Shown here in pieces: positions 1 through 10,557 of a stretch of DNA of 64,000 nucleotides (within the stretch, counting starts at the first letter, position 1; every line of letters begins with the position of its first letter). Source of the DNA: Rostratula benghalensis (taxonomy: Eukaryota; Chordata; Aves; Charadriiformes; Rostratulidae); NCBI GenBank assembly GCA_013399305.1, contig VXAI01000095.1, positions 2,797,422 through 2,861,421 on the forward strand, in the 5' to 3' direction. Position numbers and translations under genes: made by a program. The notes beneath the pieces are model-generated. The model was not told where the DNA came from, did not search any database, and saw only the letters and a program-made list of their open reading frames with translations.

Positions 1-1863
1 CATTACTCAATAAAATACTTAATAAATAAAGCATGCTTTGTAAATACTTACCATGAACTAATCTACAATACAGAATAGTCTTACAGGTGGGATATATCTA
101 ACCTGACATTAGCAGTCCCTTGGGAATATTCTCTTTTCATTGTAGGAAAGAGACAGGAAATGCCCATTCCCTTTCCGGTACTGTGCAGAGCTTGATTCTG
201 ATCAGGCATCAATTAGCATTTCTCTTGATGAGTATTTGACAAACTATTATTTAAACTATTTCCACTGCCAGGTCTTTGGGAAAATTACACTCAGTGCCAA
301 ACAGTCTGTTAAAATCTTGACTAACAAGTCTGTACATTCCACACTTGAGAATTTAAGCAGATGCTTTATATGGCTAAGAGAAAGAGCTCCCTCCCAGCAT
401 CCACGATGGAATTTCAGGTTGCTTTAATGGTGTCCAAATTCCTTCCCACCAGACACATTTCCTACCAAATCATGAATAAAATACATCTTCTGCTCAGGCA
501 TTAACACACAGAGGAGAAAACACATCAGCTGTGATGTCTTAATGAGGAAGGCTGAGAGAGAAAAGGTATGAATTAACCCACAAGCATAAAAGCAATGTTG
601 CTTTTTGTGGCACGTGTCTTCTGTACATACATCTCATAATGTCAGATAACATGCAACAGTAAAGTCTGAAGGGGCAAATATTCTATTATTTAAGGAATAT
701 TTAAAGATTGAAAGCAAATCATGCTAAATAGAATGTTATAGTTGTTTAGCATTTAATACATTAGAAAAAAAGGTAAAGAGGCAATGACTGAAACTGTTGA
801 AGGATTACAGAGGAATTCAGTGCATTCGAATCTGTGTAAATTATTTTTGAGAATATCTGTTATCCAAACTCTGGAATACTCAATGACAATCTCTAAAGCT
901 CTAGTCACCAAATAACTGAGACGTGATAGGAACTGCTATTTCCTGAGATTTCTTTCACTTGAGGCTGCAACCTTACAAGAACAGGCTTTGCGAGATACCA
1001 GGGAGAGGAAGACCACTGAGAAGAAAAAAGTGAAGAAGGGACTTCTCTTTTGGAACTGAAATGAAAGATGAAAGCCTGGGACAAATTCCACTCAGGGACT
1101 GAAATTTCACTACCTCCTTGCTGCATACACAAGGTTGATTTATTTCTAAAATAGAATAAAGGAAAGCAAAACACAATAAGACAAGATGAAGTAAAATACT
1201 GCTTGCTGATCCCTAAGAACCTTATAAATGAGCATGGAGGACTACAGATTATTAAGATTTACACTGAACTTTCCAAGCCTTGATCTGTAATGTTTTTAAA
1301 TAACATAATATTTTACTCAAAATTCCACGTAAGTTAAGAGATCTGTTTCCTCTGCAATGTCTGACAATAACTTCAGGTAGTTTTATGGGAGACCGTGTTA
1401 GTTCCCAAGTTTGTGCAATAGCCTCAGAGTATATAAAATCCATACTCCCATACTCCCCAAGCTCCTCTGACCAATGTGACAGAGGTGGCTACAACCTTGT
1501 CCTTCTCTACCAAATCTCCAAGTGTAACAGCAGTCATCTCTTCCTCTACATATCAATTCTTGCTTGTACCAGAAGGGAATTAAACAAAAAGTATAAATAC
1601 CCCAGAATAAACACATCCAGACACATTTCAGACACTTCAGACAGTACTGCCTCATTGTACCACTCTACAGTTATTCAGAGACGAGGAAATCATTATCAAG
1701 TAAGATGTTTGCCTCAGTTTAAACTACTCAATTCTGAAACCCCCCTCTTTTGCAAAGTTAGTTTTGTATTTCCCACCAACCCACGGGAAGAAATCTCTCC
1801 CCTACCCAAAACCACTGGAAGAAATCTCTTCCTTTTTTCACTCTATCCTTGGGCAAAGGCAGC
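1..1863. other. unique non-coding DNA, no gene seen
   Basis: AT-rich unique sequence with no recognisable exon, RNA gene or young repeat. A 187-codon plus-strand frame begins at 1385 and runs to 1948, but its end lies inside a MIR relic and it has no recognisable domain, so it is taken as chance. A short imperfect 31-bp-period repeat (shared core GGAAGAAATCTCT at 1786 and 1817) is the only internal structure noticed. Confidence 0.6.
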
Positions 1864-1990
1864 ACTAGTGGACAGGTCAATGAACTGGGAATTCAGGCAC
1901 ATGAGTTCCATTGTTGTGTTAACAGTAAATGATATTGTGACTTGGTAAAAGTCATTTCACCCCTGTGTTGCAGTTTTCCCATCTGCTGAC
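1864..1990 (+). repeat. MIR/CORE-SINE relic
   Basis: The order of motifs follows the MIR core. There is a GAACTGGGAATTCAGG-like stretch at about 1882, a degenerate TGTGACTTGG..AAGTCATTTCACC at 1936-1961, and CAGTTTTCCCATCTG at 1971-1985. In MIR this corresponds to the segment normally read as TGTGACCTTGGGCAAGTCACTTAACC followed by the CAGTTTCCCCATCTG stretch. The tRNA-like head is mostly lost. This is an ancient, inactive short interspersed element mobilised long ago by LINE machinery. Confidence 0.7.
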
Positions 1991-2587
1991 CAGTATCAAC
2001 ACCTACATATTGTCTTTGGCCTGGGGAACCAGGGCTGTGGTCCCAAAGAGGTATCAGGAAAGTCAACACTCCCTGCCCAAGGTTAACTTTGAGAAGGAAA
2101 AATCTCTCTTCCCCTATTGCTCTTTACCACATTGCCTCAACTTCAAGGGCAGTTTCGTCACAAGTTTCACAAGTTTCCTGAGAACTTTGATGGTTTTGTG
2201 GTAGGAGAGAAAGAAAAAGTTCTTCTGAGCTCCTCATCCTGGTACTTCATGCCAATAAACGTTGCCAAAAACCTTAACTCCTGTGAGCTCAACCATTCGC
2301 TCCTCATCAGGTTGTAACCAACCAGTCAGTAATTGGTATTGAATTTTCCACCAAAGGAGTTGAGCAGTTTTATATCAGAAAAAAAAATAATTAAAATATG
2401 TTTTCAGAAAGCTTTTTTAATATTTTGGGAGTTTTTAACTTTACACTGAACATATTCTACAGATCAATGCAGGGTGTTTGTATGAGACTCTGGACACAAA
2501 GTGTTTCTCTGACTTTAATTTTCACACCAAGTATCAGCTCTGGATACTTCCTGCACTAATCAAGCCAATTACCAAATAGGTGCTGTT
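1991..2587. other. unique non-coding DNA
   Basis: No gene, RNA or clear repeat seen. The stretch has short A and T runs and a small direct repeat of CACAAGTTT near 2159-2175. Confidence 0.5.
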
Positions 2588-2674
2588 CAGTGGTATCAAT
2601 AAAAAGGTTAATTGTTTCCTTTTGCTACAATAAATAATAGTGACATCTAAAACACATCAATTTGAGAACCACTG
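2588..2674. mobile_element. possible small hAT-type MITE remnant
   Basis: An 87-bp interval starts with CAGTGGTATCAA and ends with TTTGAGAACCACTG. The right end is the reverse complement of CAGTGGTTCTCAAA, a terminal inverted repeat common in Charlie-type hAT elements. The left end matches over the first seven bases and then decays. No 8-bp target duplication is preserved (GTGCTGTT before, GAAAAGGA after). It could also be a lone right terminus with a chance left match. Confidence 0.4.
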
Positions 2675-4190
2675 GAAAAGGATGAAGCTTATGGTAAGTG
2701 TATTGAGGTACTGCTGGCCCAGATTCCCTCTACAAATTAACACTGGTTTCCAGCTTTGCTAATGAACGGCTGTTACACTTTGCAGCTGGAGGTTTCTGCT
2801 GCAACAAATCCTGAAAGAAATTTTGTGGCAGAAGAAGAAGAGAAGGGACAGGCACAGAGACCGAGAAAGCCTAGTTGTTGCAAGAGACCATCATTTGGAT
2901 ATTTCCTTTAAGAGTGAATTATATATGATAATGGCTTCATTGTCATCAAATAGAATACAATTAATTTTATTTTTTAGTATGTTATCAGCAAGCAAACCAC
3001 CAGTATTAGCTAGATACCATCTGGGAGTGACAGTTTCCTTATTACAAAATATGTAAAAATATGGACTCCCTTAAGGAATCTGTTGCACTACATCTGCTCT
3101 GATTTTTGTTATATGCTAATGGATTTTAACCCAGCATATGAAGCATGTAAAAAAAATAACAGAAAATTTTCAACTAAATTACTTGTTTCACATTTAAAGT
3201 GTCACAAAGACAGAGACAGCCACATATGCAGCCTTAGCTACAGGGGACTGGGAAGAAACAAAGAAGTAAGGAAGAGGCATTTCTTACCTGCTGTTTTGCT
3301 ATCCAAGCCCCTCTCTCAAGAGGGATTCTAGCTGCCCACATAATTAAGGCCACTTGATATGTGAAGGAAGTATTGGGACTATACACAGCTAAATCTCCAA
3401 TAAGCTTAGGTGATAACAAAAGATTGTGACTGCTGAAGCACAATTATCTTCCTTATTTCCCTCTGTTAGTAATATTTTAAACAATCACAATGATTAAAGC
3501 GGGCTATTACAATTAAGAGACTATTCTCCAGGGTAGAGGTTTCATGGTCTTCATACATTTCCTTAACTTCCCTCGCAATGATCAGATCTTGAGAATCAGC
3601 TGGAATGACAGACTATTCAGTTAGGTAACGAGGAGTTGTCTGGATTAGACTGAGAATATGGTAGATGAAAAAGCTTTCTGCTGAAATATTGGTGTCATCG
3701 TTTCTGAGAGAATGACCCATTACCAGAGCCTGAAATAAATGCCTGTGCTGCAAACACAGGGCAGAGGAGGGCTGGGGGGTTTCTGCTTTTTTTTTTTTTT
3801 TTTTTAATTTTATTTTTTCCCCTCTACAATTATGTAGAGCTGTAGCTTTAGGCTAACAGAATTTTTGCACTTGTAAAGCAGTTTGGTATGAATTGCTTTT
3901 CCATGGATCTATGTCCCCAGGCCCTGCAATGTGAAATATACCAGGCATTACTTGTTCATTAGCACCAACACAGGACATTTCTATGTATTAAGCACTAAAA
4001 AATATTTCACGATCTGTTTACACTTCATATATATATTAATTAGAGCTGGGAAGTTTTCTACTGCACATGAGATTTTTGCGTAAGTTTTCTTTAAATAAAA
4101 GTAATGCACTGCCAGCTGTGACGTCCCAGAGATTTTCCAGACTATTTGGAAAGACTATCTCTTTTCTAGCTTGTGTGTGTTTATAAACTT
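2675..4190. other. unique non-coding DNA
   Basis: No gene seen. The stretch contains a 19-base T run at 3787-3805, possibly a microsatellite or the reverse of an A tail; no retrotransposon body is recognisable next to it. Confidence 0.5.
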
Positions 4191-4240
4191 GCATATATAA
4201 ATATATATATATATATCTATGGCCACACACATATATGCTC
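4191..4240. repeat. TA/CA simple repeat
   Basis: An alternating TA tract (4191-4217) with one AA interruption is followed by short CACACACATATAT segments. It is a microsatellite likely to be polymorphic, and gives rise only to spurious Tyr/Ile-rich frames. Confidence 0.85.
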
Positions 4241-4549
4241 ACACATGCAAGAAATTATTATTTACAGGTGTAAAGATGTAATTCACAATGAAGCTCTAAA
4301 TCCAATGTTTTCTAGAAAGAACTATCGTGTGATTGTACTCTAAATGTGTACAACATTAATTAATGTTTGTAGGAAGGAAAAGGACCTTACACCTTTAAAA
4401 ATCAGTACTTACATGCTTTACACAAGATCTCCTGTGTGATAAATGGAAAGAGCTTTAGAAATATAAATTAATTAAGTTTCACAACATGTGGACATTCTAG
4501 TTAGGTGTTCTTATACCCACTAATAATCCCAAAAGGTAGATTTGGGTGT

Positions 4550-4642
4550 AAAGAAGCTGACTGTGTGACAGAACTAGGAAAGAACTCAAGGGTCCCCAAG
4601 GTCTGTCTCCCCTTTTCTAACAACCAGATCACATTGCTTCCA
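4550..4642 (-). repeat. MIR-type SINE relic
   Basis: On the plus strand it reads in reverse MIR order: GACTGTGTGACAGAACTAGG (reverse of the TGTGTGAC core), then AGAACTCAAGGGTCCCC (reverse of the B-box-like GGTTC region), then TTCTAACAACCAGATCAC. The last segment corresponds to the reverse of the GTGGTCTAGTGGTTA A-box region. Most of the tRNA-related head is still recognisable, which is better than for the other MIR copies here. Confidence 0.7.
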
Positions 4643-5059
4643 GACAAAGAAACAATTCCCAAATCAAGAGAGATGGATAAATCAAATCAGAATACTCTCT
4701 CTTTATGCCTGGTGGCCCAAGTTCAAGATTTGCAATTTGCAAAATTTCTATTCTGCTGCTCAGGGAAATACAGATGAAAAAAGCTATGGTTGGGTCAGAA
4801 GAGGGTGATAATAGGATGAACAACAATTTTTAAAATGGAAGAAAAAATGGGAAAGGTATTTCAGGATAATACGGGATATTTTTTGAAGAATAAAACTAAA
4901 GTGAAATTAATTCCAAGATCTAATACTGCAAGTTTTATGTTGGTGTTCCTATTGTTATATGACTTAGTACCTGCTGATTCCAAAATTACTCAAGCAGGTT
5001 AGACAGTTCGACCTATATAAATCAATAAGTTTAGACACATGAGTGTCATAACAGGAAGC
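4643..5059. other. unique non-coding DNA
   Basis: AT-rich. No exon, RNA or repeat recognised. Confidence 0.5.
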
Positions 5060-5420
5060 GATGGTTTACGGTAGATGTTTCTGGCTAGACATTACAGCTT
5101 GCCCCTGCTCGCCAAACGGGTGACTGCCGTCTCCCCGCGGAGAAAGTACAGCTGGTATGACGACAAGGGATGGATTTCTGCCGGGCCCAGGGAGGGAGAA
5201 CAAGAGTGGGATTTACTACCCTGGCTGGCAGGGAACACATGGCTTTGCGTGGCCGACCCAGAGAAGGAGCCCAGATTCAAACGCCTCAAGAGGGACGTGG
5301 AAGAAAGAAAGAAAGTGACTTGCCCCATTAATGGCATAATGAAAACAACCCTTCAGCACCTCGGTCCCCTGTGCATTCAGGGGGGAACAGACCCCTGTAG
5401 CATTCATTTCCATTTACATG
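5060..5420. other. isolated CpG-rich patch, function unknown
   Basis: About a dozen CpG dinucleotides fall between about 5110 and 5370, including a CCCCGCGG motif, while the flanks on both sides are AT-rich and nearly free of CpG. A plus-strand frame of 119 codons (5075-5434) crosses the patch. Its predicted product is rich in Lys/Arg/Glu in the middle and has no domain I recognise. No good splice sites or start context were identified. Candidates are a small regulatory element, an alternative promoter, an old exon, or a fragment of a GC-rich repeat. Confidence 0.4.
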
Positions 5421-5434
5421 GAAACACTTGCTAG

Positions 5435-6730
5435 TAAGTGGCAAAGCCTTATTGCCTCCTTTGATAACCACTGCAATAACAAATACTTGTGCTACCTCTC
5501 ACTGCATTAGCAGGGCACCCAGACTATCTCAGCGAGCCACAAATGTACTTCAGTGGGCTTGGGCAAGTGCTCTGATCAAAGCGGTAGTTTTCTCTCTATG
5601 GGCAGGTTCACTCTAGAAAAGCCCATCTTTGGTATTTTATTTTGTTTCCTAAGGTTTTGGACAAATCTCCCAAGGAAGCTGAAGATAAACCTCACGCTAC
5701 CTCTGAAAAGGAGCAAGTCCTGACAGAGACCAGCAGGACACTGTCTACACATCCCAACCCACCACCTTTTGCACTTTGATTTGGTCAAGAGGTGCTCTCG
5801 AAAGCGTAGCTACGTGCGACTTCAGCAGCCCTTTTTTAGACAGATTTTCTGATTCTGAGGCCAATGTCACCCTTGATTTCTGTGTTGACATAGTCAAGAA
5901 TATAGAGGTTTTCTGAATCAATAGTTGGGAGCATTGACTTTGTGGTGTCTTGATTTTGGATTTGAGCAGTAACTGCTGAGTGCTGGATGGGAGAATTAGA
6001 GTTCACCCTCTCAAAGAGCTGAGGATTCTCCAGTGGCTTAGTCAGGTACATGGTAGAAAAGGCCAAGGGGGACTTTATAATGGATCTCAGTGAAGTCAGA
6101 GCCAGAGTATCACTCCAGTATATTTCTAACAAGATGTACAGGAACAGATTTAAGTGGTACTTAATGTTTCTCCACCTACAGTACTTGCTGTCAGTAGGCG
6201 CTAAATAAAAAGGACTTACAACCCAGCTTTGAACTTTGTGAGCCGGCACAACTGAGGAGGGCTTGCTGAGGGACCCACAGTTCAGGTTCATGGAGACATA
6301 ATTAAAATGCACAAGATAGATGCTCAGTGAACTCTAGCTTTTAATATTTCACAAACAACCTGGATGCCTTTTCTCCTGACCTCAAACAAAGATTATTTTT
6401 TTTCCTCCTGATACTCAATCCACTTATATTTAAGATTAATGACTAGTCATTTGGTTAAGGGCAGTTTTGCCATTGTAACTTTTTTTAAGCAGTGGCATGC
6501 TATTTTTCCAGCCATGTTTCCTGCCTGGTAGTGATGTCTAAATGAGAGAGAAGCATACATCAACAAATGAGTAAAGTCTTGGCCAACTGATGTCCAAAAG
6601 TGAGATTGGGCAGTATAAAAAACCCATCTATTACCCCCACACTCCTGAAGTACCTGTATTTACTGCACTTCCTACTCAAAACAGAAGTCTCTTCATACAT
6701 AGTTACAAAGGGTAGCTCAATTATGGGCAC
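5435..6730. other. unique non-coding DNA
   Basis: No supportable gene. A 158-codon minus-strand frame (5836-6312) has no recognisable domain and no clear splice or promoter context; frames of this length are expected a few times by chance in the window. Confidence 0.5.
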
Positions 6731-6732
6731 TA

Positions 6733-6800
6733 GTAACTCAAGCAAGTTATTTGTCCAGTATCCCCAGGAAAGGACTATGGCAGCCAGCAATGTACGGGTG
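6733..6800 (-). repeat. possible MIR relic
   Basis: The plus strand reads AAGCAAGTTATTTGTCCAG, then TATCCCCAGGAAAGG, then TATGGCAGCCAGCAATG. This matches the reverse MIR order of AAGTGACTTGCCCAGGGTCAC, CAGGAAGT and TGGCAGAGC..GGAAT. It is short and diverged, so it may be chance. Confidence 0.45.
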
Positions 6801-8345
6801 GGGGGAAAATTTGGGATCTAAATATGACTAGCACTGCTGGATTGAGCAGAAATAGGGTTAATATTACAGTCTAGGGAATGTAAGAGGGCCTGAGAGGCTC
6901 TTTAACAAATAGATCTGGAATGCCCAGTTGGGAACAGAGCAGCACATTTCCCATGCTGTTTTGGCACTCGTGTAGACATGGTACTTGAGCTAGCCATTAA
7001 CTCAGCTTATACTTTTACTCCCAATGTCAAAAAATTCCTTTGTGGAGAGAAGAGGAAATTTTTTGTGTTGGCTTCTTTCCACACGTTACATTGTACTGGA
7101 GACTTTCCATTTCTTTCTTGTCATGCAAATTCCACATATTGCTGAACCAACAGTGAGTATTCTGTGTAGCACAGTACTCTGAGTACCCCAAAATAATTAA
7201 TAAAGCTCATATTTATTATGCAAGATATCTAAAAAAGAAAAAAAAAATCGGATGTCTGTGAATCCCAGGCTCCCAAACCAAGTTAGATATTCTCTCTTTT
7301 CTCTTCACGGTATTCATACTCTTCCTACCTAATCATTGCATCACTCACTATAGATGAGAACAAGGCAATTCAAACCTGGCATTGACCTCCAAGTGTTTTT
7401 AAGGAGACACGAGTGAAGGAACTACTCGAAAGGCAGACCATAGCGGAGGAAGAGTGAGAGGTCTGTTTCATGTCAATGTTTCAAATTACCCCAAGGAAAG
7501 GAACGCACATTTTTTGCTTCTGGGAAGCTGGCCTTGGCAAGTGGGCAAAACGGTGCAAGCGATCTGATCTGATGTCAATACCAGATCAAAGAGGCTCATC
7601 AAGTCAGGTAGTGAGTGAGCTGGGAGCCCTGGGAATTGCTGCTGGATTCCCTCTTGTTTTGGTGCTTTGCAGATTTCTTAAATTTAGCGATACAAGGGCT
7701 TCTCTTTCCCTTGTCCTTGCAAATTAACAGATTGTTATTGAAGATATTATTTTAGACTCTCCCAATATTTGAGTGCTTTAAGCACTCAGCTTTCAGAGTG
7801 CGTTAGCAGCTCCCTGTAGCCTTACTTTCTACCTGCAGTCCCTGTAGTTCAGGGACTTTGTTTCCTCCTTCCGCTCCCTCCCTAAAGTTTGAGAACTGGT
7901 TAGTTAAGAACTATCAATATTGATTCAAAGATTTAACACATAAACTTCAGCAACAGCAAAAGACAGGCAAGTTGGGCTTTAGAAGTGCCGGAGTGGCTTC
8001 TCTTTGCTTTTGAGAAGAGGTTGGGAAAAGCAACCGAAAGACTCACGTCAGTAATGCATTTAAGAACTCAGCAACCGACAGTTCAAGCTTTGTATTTTAA
8101 CAATGGAAATACTCGTGTCATTGTAATTTGAGACATAAAAGCAAATTATATTTCAGATGATAGTGTATTAATTTTTAAGACATACTGTCACAGAAACCTC
8201 TTTACACAAAAAGCCTTACAATAAGCTTGTTTTTATTTGTTCAAAACCAGGCATATCTTGATGTCTTGATATTTAAAAGACATGGGGATATGATCTCATT
8301 TTGCTGTAGGTAACATGGCATTAGATTTATGCAGGATAATTCAAA
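6801..8345. other. unique non-coding DNA
   Basis: No gene or clear repeat. An A run lies near 7238-7248. Frames here are short and lack domains. Confidence 0.5.
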
Positions 8346-8603
8346 ACAAGTGTTCTCAAACTCTCTCCTGGCTGTGGATCACAGCTTCAGAGATTCTGAA
8401 TGGATTGCTAATTGGTGCCTGACAGGCAATCACGTACAGCAGCCACTCCAGAACTCCCCACTTAGAGAAAAATAGGTAAGTGTACTGTGTATACACAGTT
8501 CCCTTATAAGTATGATTGCAAATGAGAGAAGGAAAACAAGTTGTGCTCAGAAGGAGAATTCAGGACCACTAGAAAGTGCAAAAGTACAGACTGAGAGCCA
8601 CTG
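8346..8603. mobile_element. possible non-autonomous hAT-like element
   Basis: The interval begins CAAGTGTTCTCAAACT and ends CTGAGAGCCACTG. These are degenerate inverted copies of the hAT terminus CAGTGGTTCTCAAAC. The centre of the interval holds a perfect 16-bp palindrome at 8484-8499 (ACTGTGTATACACAGT). No transposase frame is present, as expected of a MITE. An 8-bp target duplication could not be identified, which weakens the call. Confidence 0.45.
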
Positions 8604-10538
8604 AATATAGAATATTCATCTTAAAATGTCAAATTGATACGGGCTTAGTGACAACAGCTGAGGGGGTGGCTCAGGGGTCGAGGAAACAGTCATTCAGCTA
8701 CCAAGGGTTCTAACGTCCAACAAACTCTTTCCATTCATTTCAACGGCCTCTGTTCAGGCACTGCAGTGATCCTCTCTCTCTATAATGATTCTTCATCTAT
8801 ATAATGATGCAGGGCACCTTCCCCATTGCCCACCGTACTTGCAGATGAATTACTACCTGAGTGTGGAAGTGTCAGCAGTAGGAGCCTGTAGCCTCTCTGT
8901 AGGGCAGCAAGCCAGACAAATGGGGCACTTAGTGAGCAGATCCCTATTGACTCTACAGCAGCAATGGCAGGCACAAATCTCTGCTCCCACTCTGGGTTCT
9001 GAGGAGAAACAACAGCTGTAGGCAGCTTACAAGTCATGGATGTTCCCAGCCATTTGCTCTCCTTCCTTCTAATGCATCCTTCTCCCATTCCTAACTACTC
9101 TTTATTTCTTACATTCCCACTCCCATACTTCTCCAAGTCTTACTCCAGGTCTCCAGTCTCCTAGGTCTGCTCCTGAGTGTGGTCACCCTGTCCCCATACA
9201 TGAATCTGCTCTCCCTCCCGCTTTCCTCCTAACTTCCAGCTTCTGTTTTCCTCCTTACCTTATCTACTGCCCCAATGATTAAAGGTTAGCAAAGCTGGCA
9301 CAACAGAAAAGAATGCTGCAATAGGAAATGACAGGTGACCTTTCACAATCCTGTCCACCTGTCTGTTGCATACTTGATACTAATGAAGCTCTGCCAAAAA
9401 GAAAAAGGATGAAATAATAAGGCCAACCTGTTTATATATTTAGTCATCCCACAGATATCCCTATAGCTAGCCATACGAAAGTAAATCCCCAGTAACTTCT
9501 CCAGGTTCAGTGAAATTATTCTGTGTTTATAGGTAGTAAAACCAACATGAAAGTCCTGCAGAGTAATCTTAGCTTACAAAACAAACAGGAGTCCGAGTGC
9601 TCTGAGGGATCCACACTCAAAACAACTGGGAGCCTCTGGTGATTGCAAAATTTGGAGGCAAGCCAAGCTTGCCATTTATTTTTTGGTTTGTTTGTTTGTT
9701 TTCAAGCACAGGTGTTGTGGGGTTTTTTTATTTTTTTTTCCCCCCAGCAGAGTAGTACACTATTCCTTTAAAAGCTTGTGTTATTTCAGTGCAAAAGGGT
9801 CTCTCTCCTCCACTCAGCCTTGAGGTTCACATTGCACTGATAGCACTAATCTCTGAAGAACCTTTTCAGGATCAATGATTATAGTACTGCTAGCCCCTTG
9901 TTTTGCAGACTTTTAAAAATAAAATAAAATAAAAAAATACCCAGCACAATCAGGACACATTCCTTTTCATCTCCGTCTTTCTCATAATTTTCCATGGCAG
10001 AGTTCATGTCAAAAATGCTTGGTTTCCACCCTCTGCCCAATTGTAAGCTCTTCAAAGGGAGAGAATAAAAGTTGGAGCCTGAATCCCAGAGCAAATGCTC
10101 CTGCAGCCATGCTCAAGCCAGCTTTTGAAGTCTTTCGGCTCACCTCTTGATGCCAGGCAGGCCCCTATTATTACCAATGTTGTTAGCCATTTCAGCTCCA
10201 TTTCCAGGCCTACATGGACAAGAGAGCAAGGGAGGCCCTTTCATGTCAGGCTTTGCAAAGCTGCTTCAGTGTTTGAAGGATGAAAGTCGCTCTTGTTTGT
10301 TCTTGCTGCGGTGCACAACATTTGGCTTAAAAAATAGAGGATGTTGCCTTTCTTGAAGTGGACCGCACGTCGCTGGACACAATCAACTAATGGCAGTGCT
10401 GCAGTCAGGGTTTTCAGGGATTTTTTTTTCCCCCCCTTAAAGAATGTAAATAGCCAAGTGTCACAGCAACAAGATCTTTTTTAATTTAGAAAAGAAAAAT
10501 ACGTTTGTGCAGATATCAGGGGAGAGGAAGAGAGTGTC
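8604..10538. other. unique non-coding DNA with T/C runs
   Basis: No exon seen; a pyrimidine-rich part lies at about 9040-9270. GTTT repeats occur at 9684-9701. Long T runs followed by C runs occur at 9729-9746 and 10430-10447. Confidence 0.5.
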
Positions 10539-10557
10539 GGGGGCGGGAGGTGGGGAG
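10539..10557 (+). other. G-rich tract, G-quadruplex candidate
   Basis: Runs of five, three and four G in close succession, with a further G4 run upstream at about 10519, fit a potential four-stranded fold on the plus strand. This is sequence pattern only. Confidence 0.4.

Noticed and set aside
1385..1948. 187-codon plus-strand frame, the longest in the window
   Set aside because: Its 3' part lies in a MIR relic, no domain is recognisable, and about one frame of this length is expected by chance in 128 kb of two-strand sequence.
5836..6312. 158-codon minus-strand frame
   Set aside because: No domain, no splice or promoter context, and length within chance expectation.
8418..8430. Short palindrome TGCCTGACAGGCA
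   Set aside because: Too short to be meaningful alone over 64 kb.
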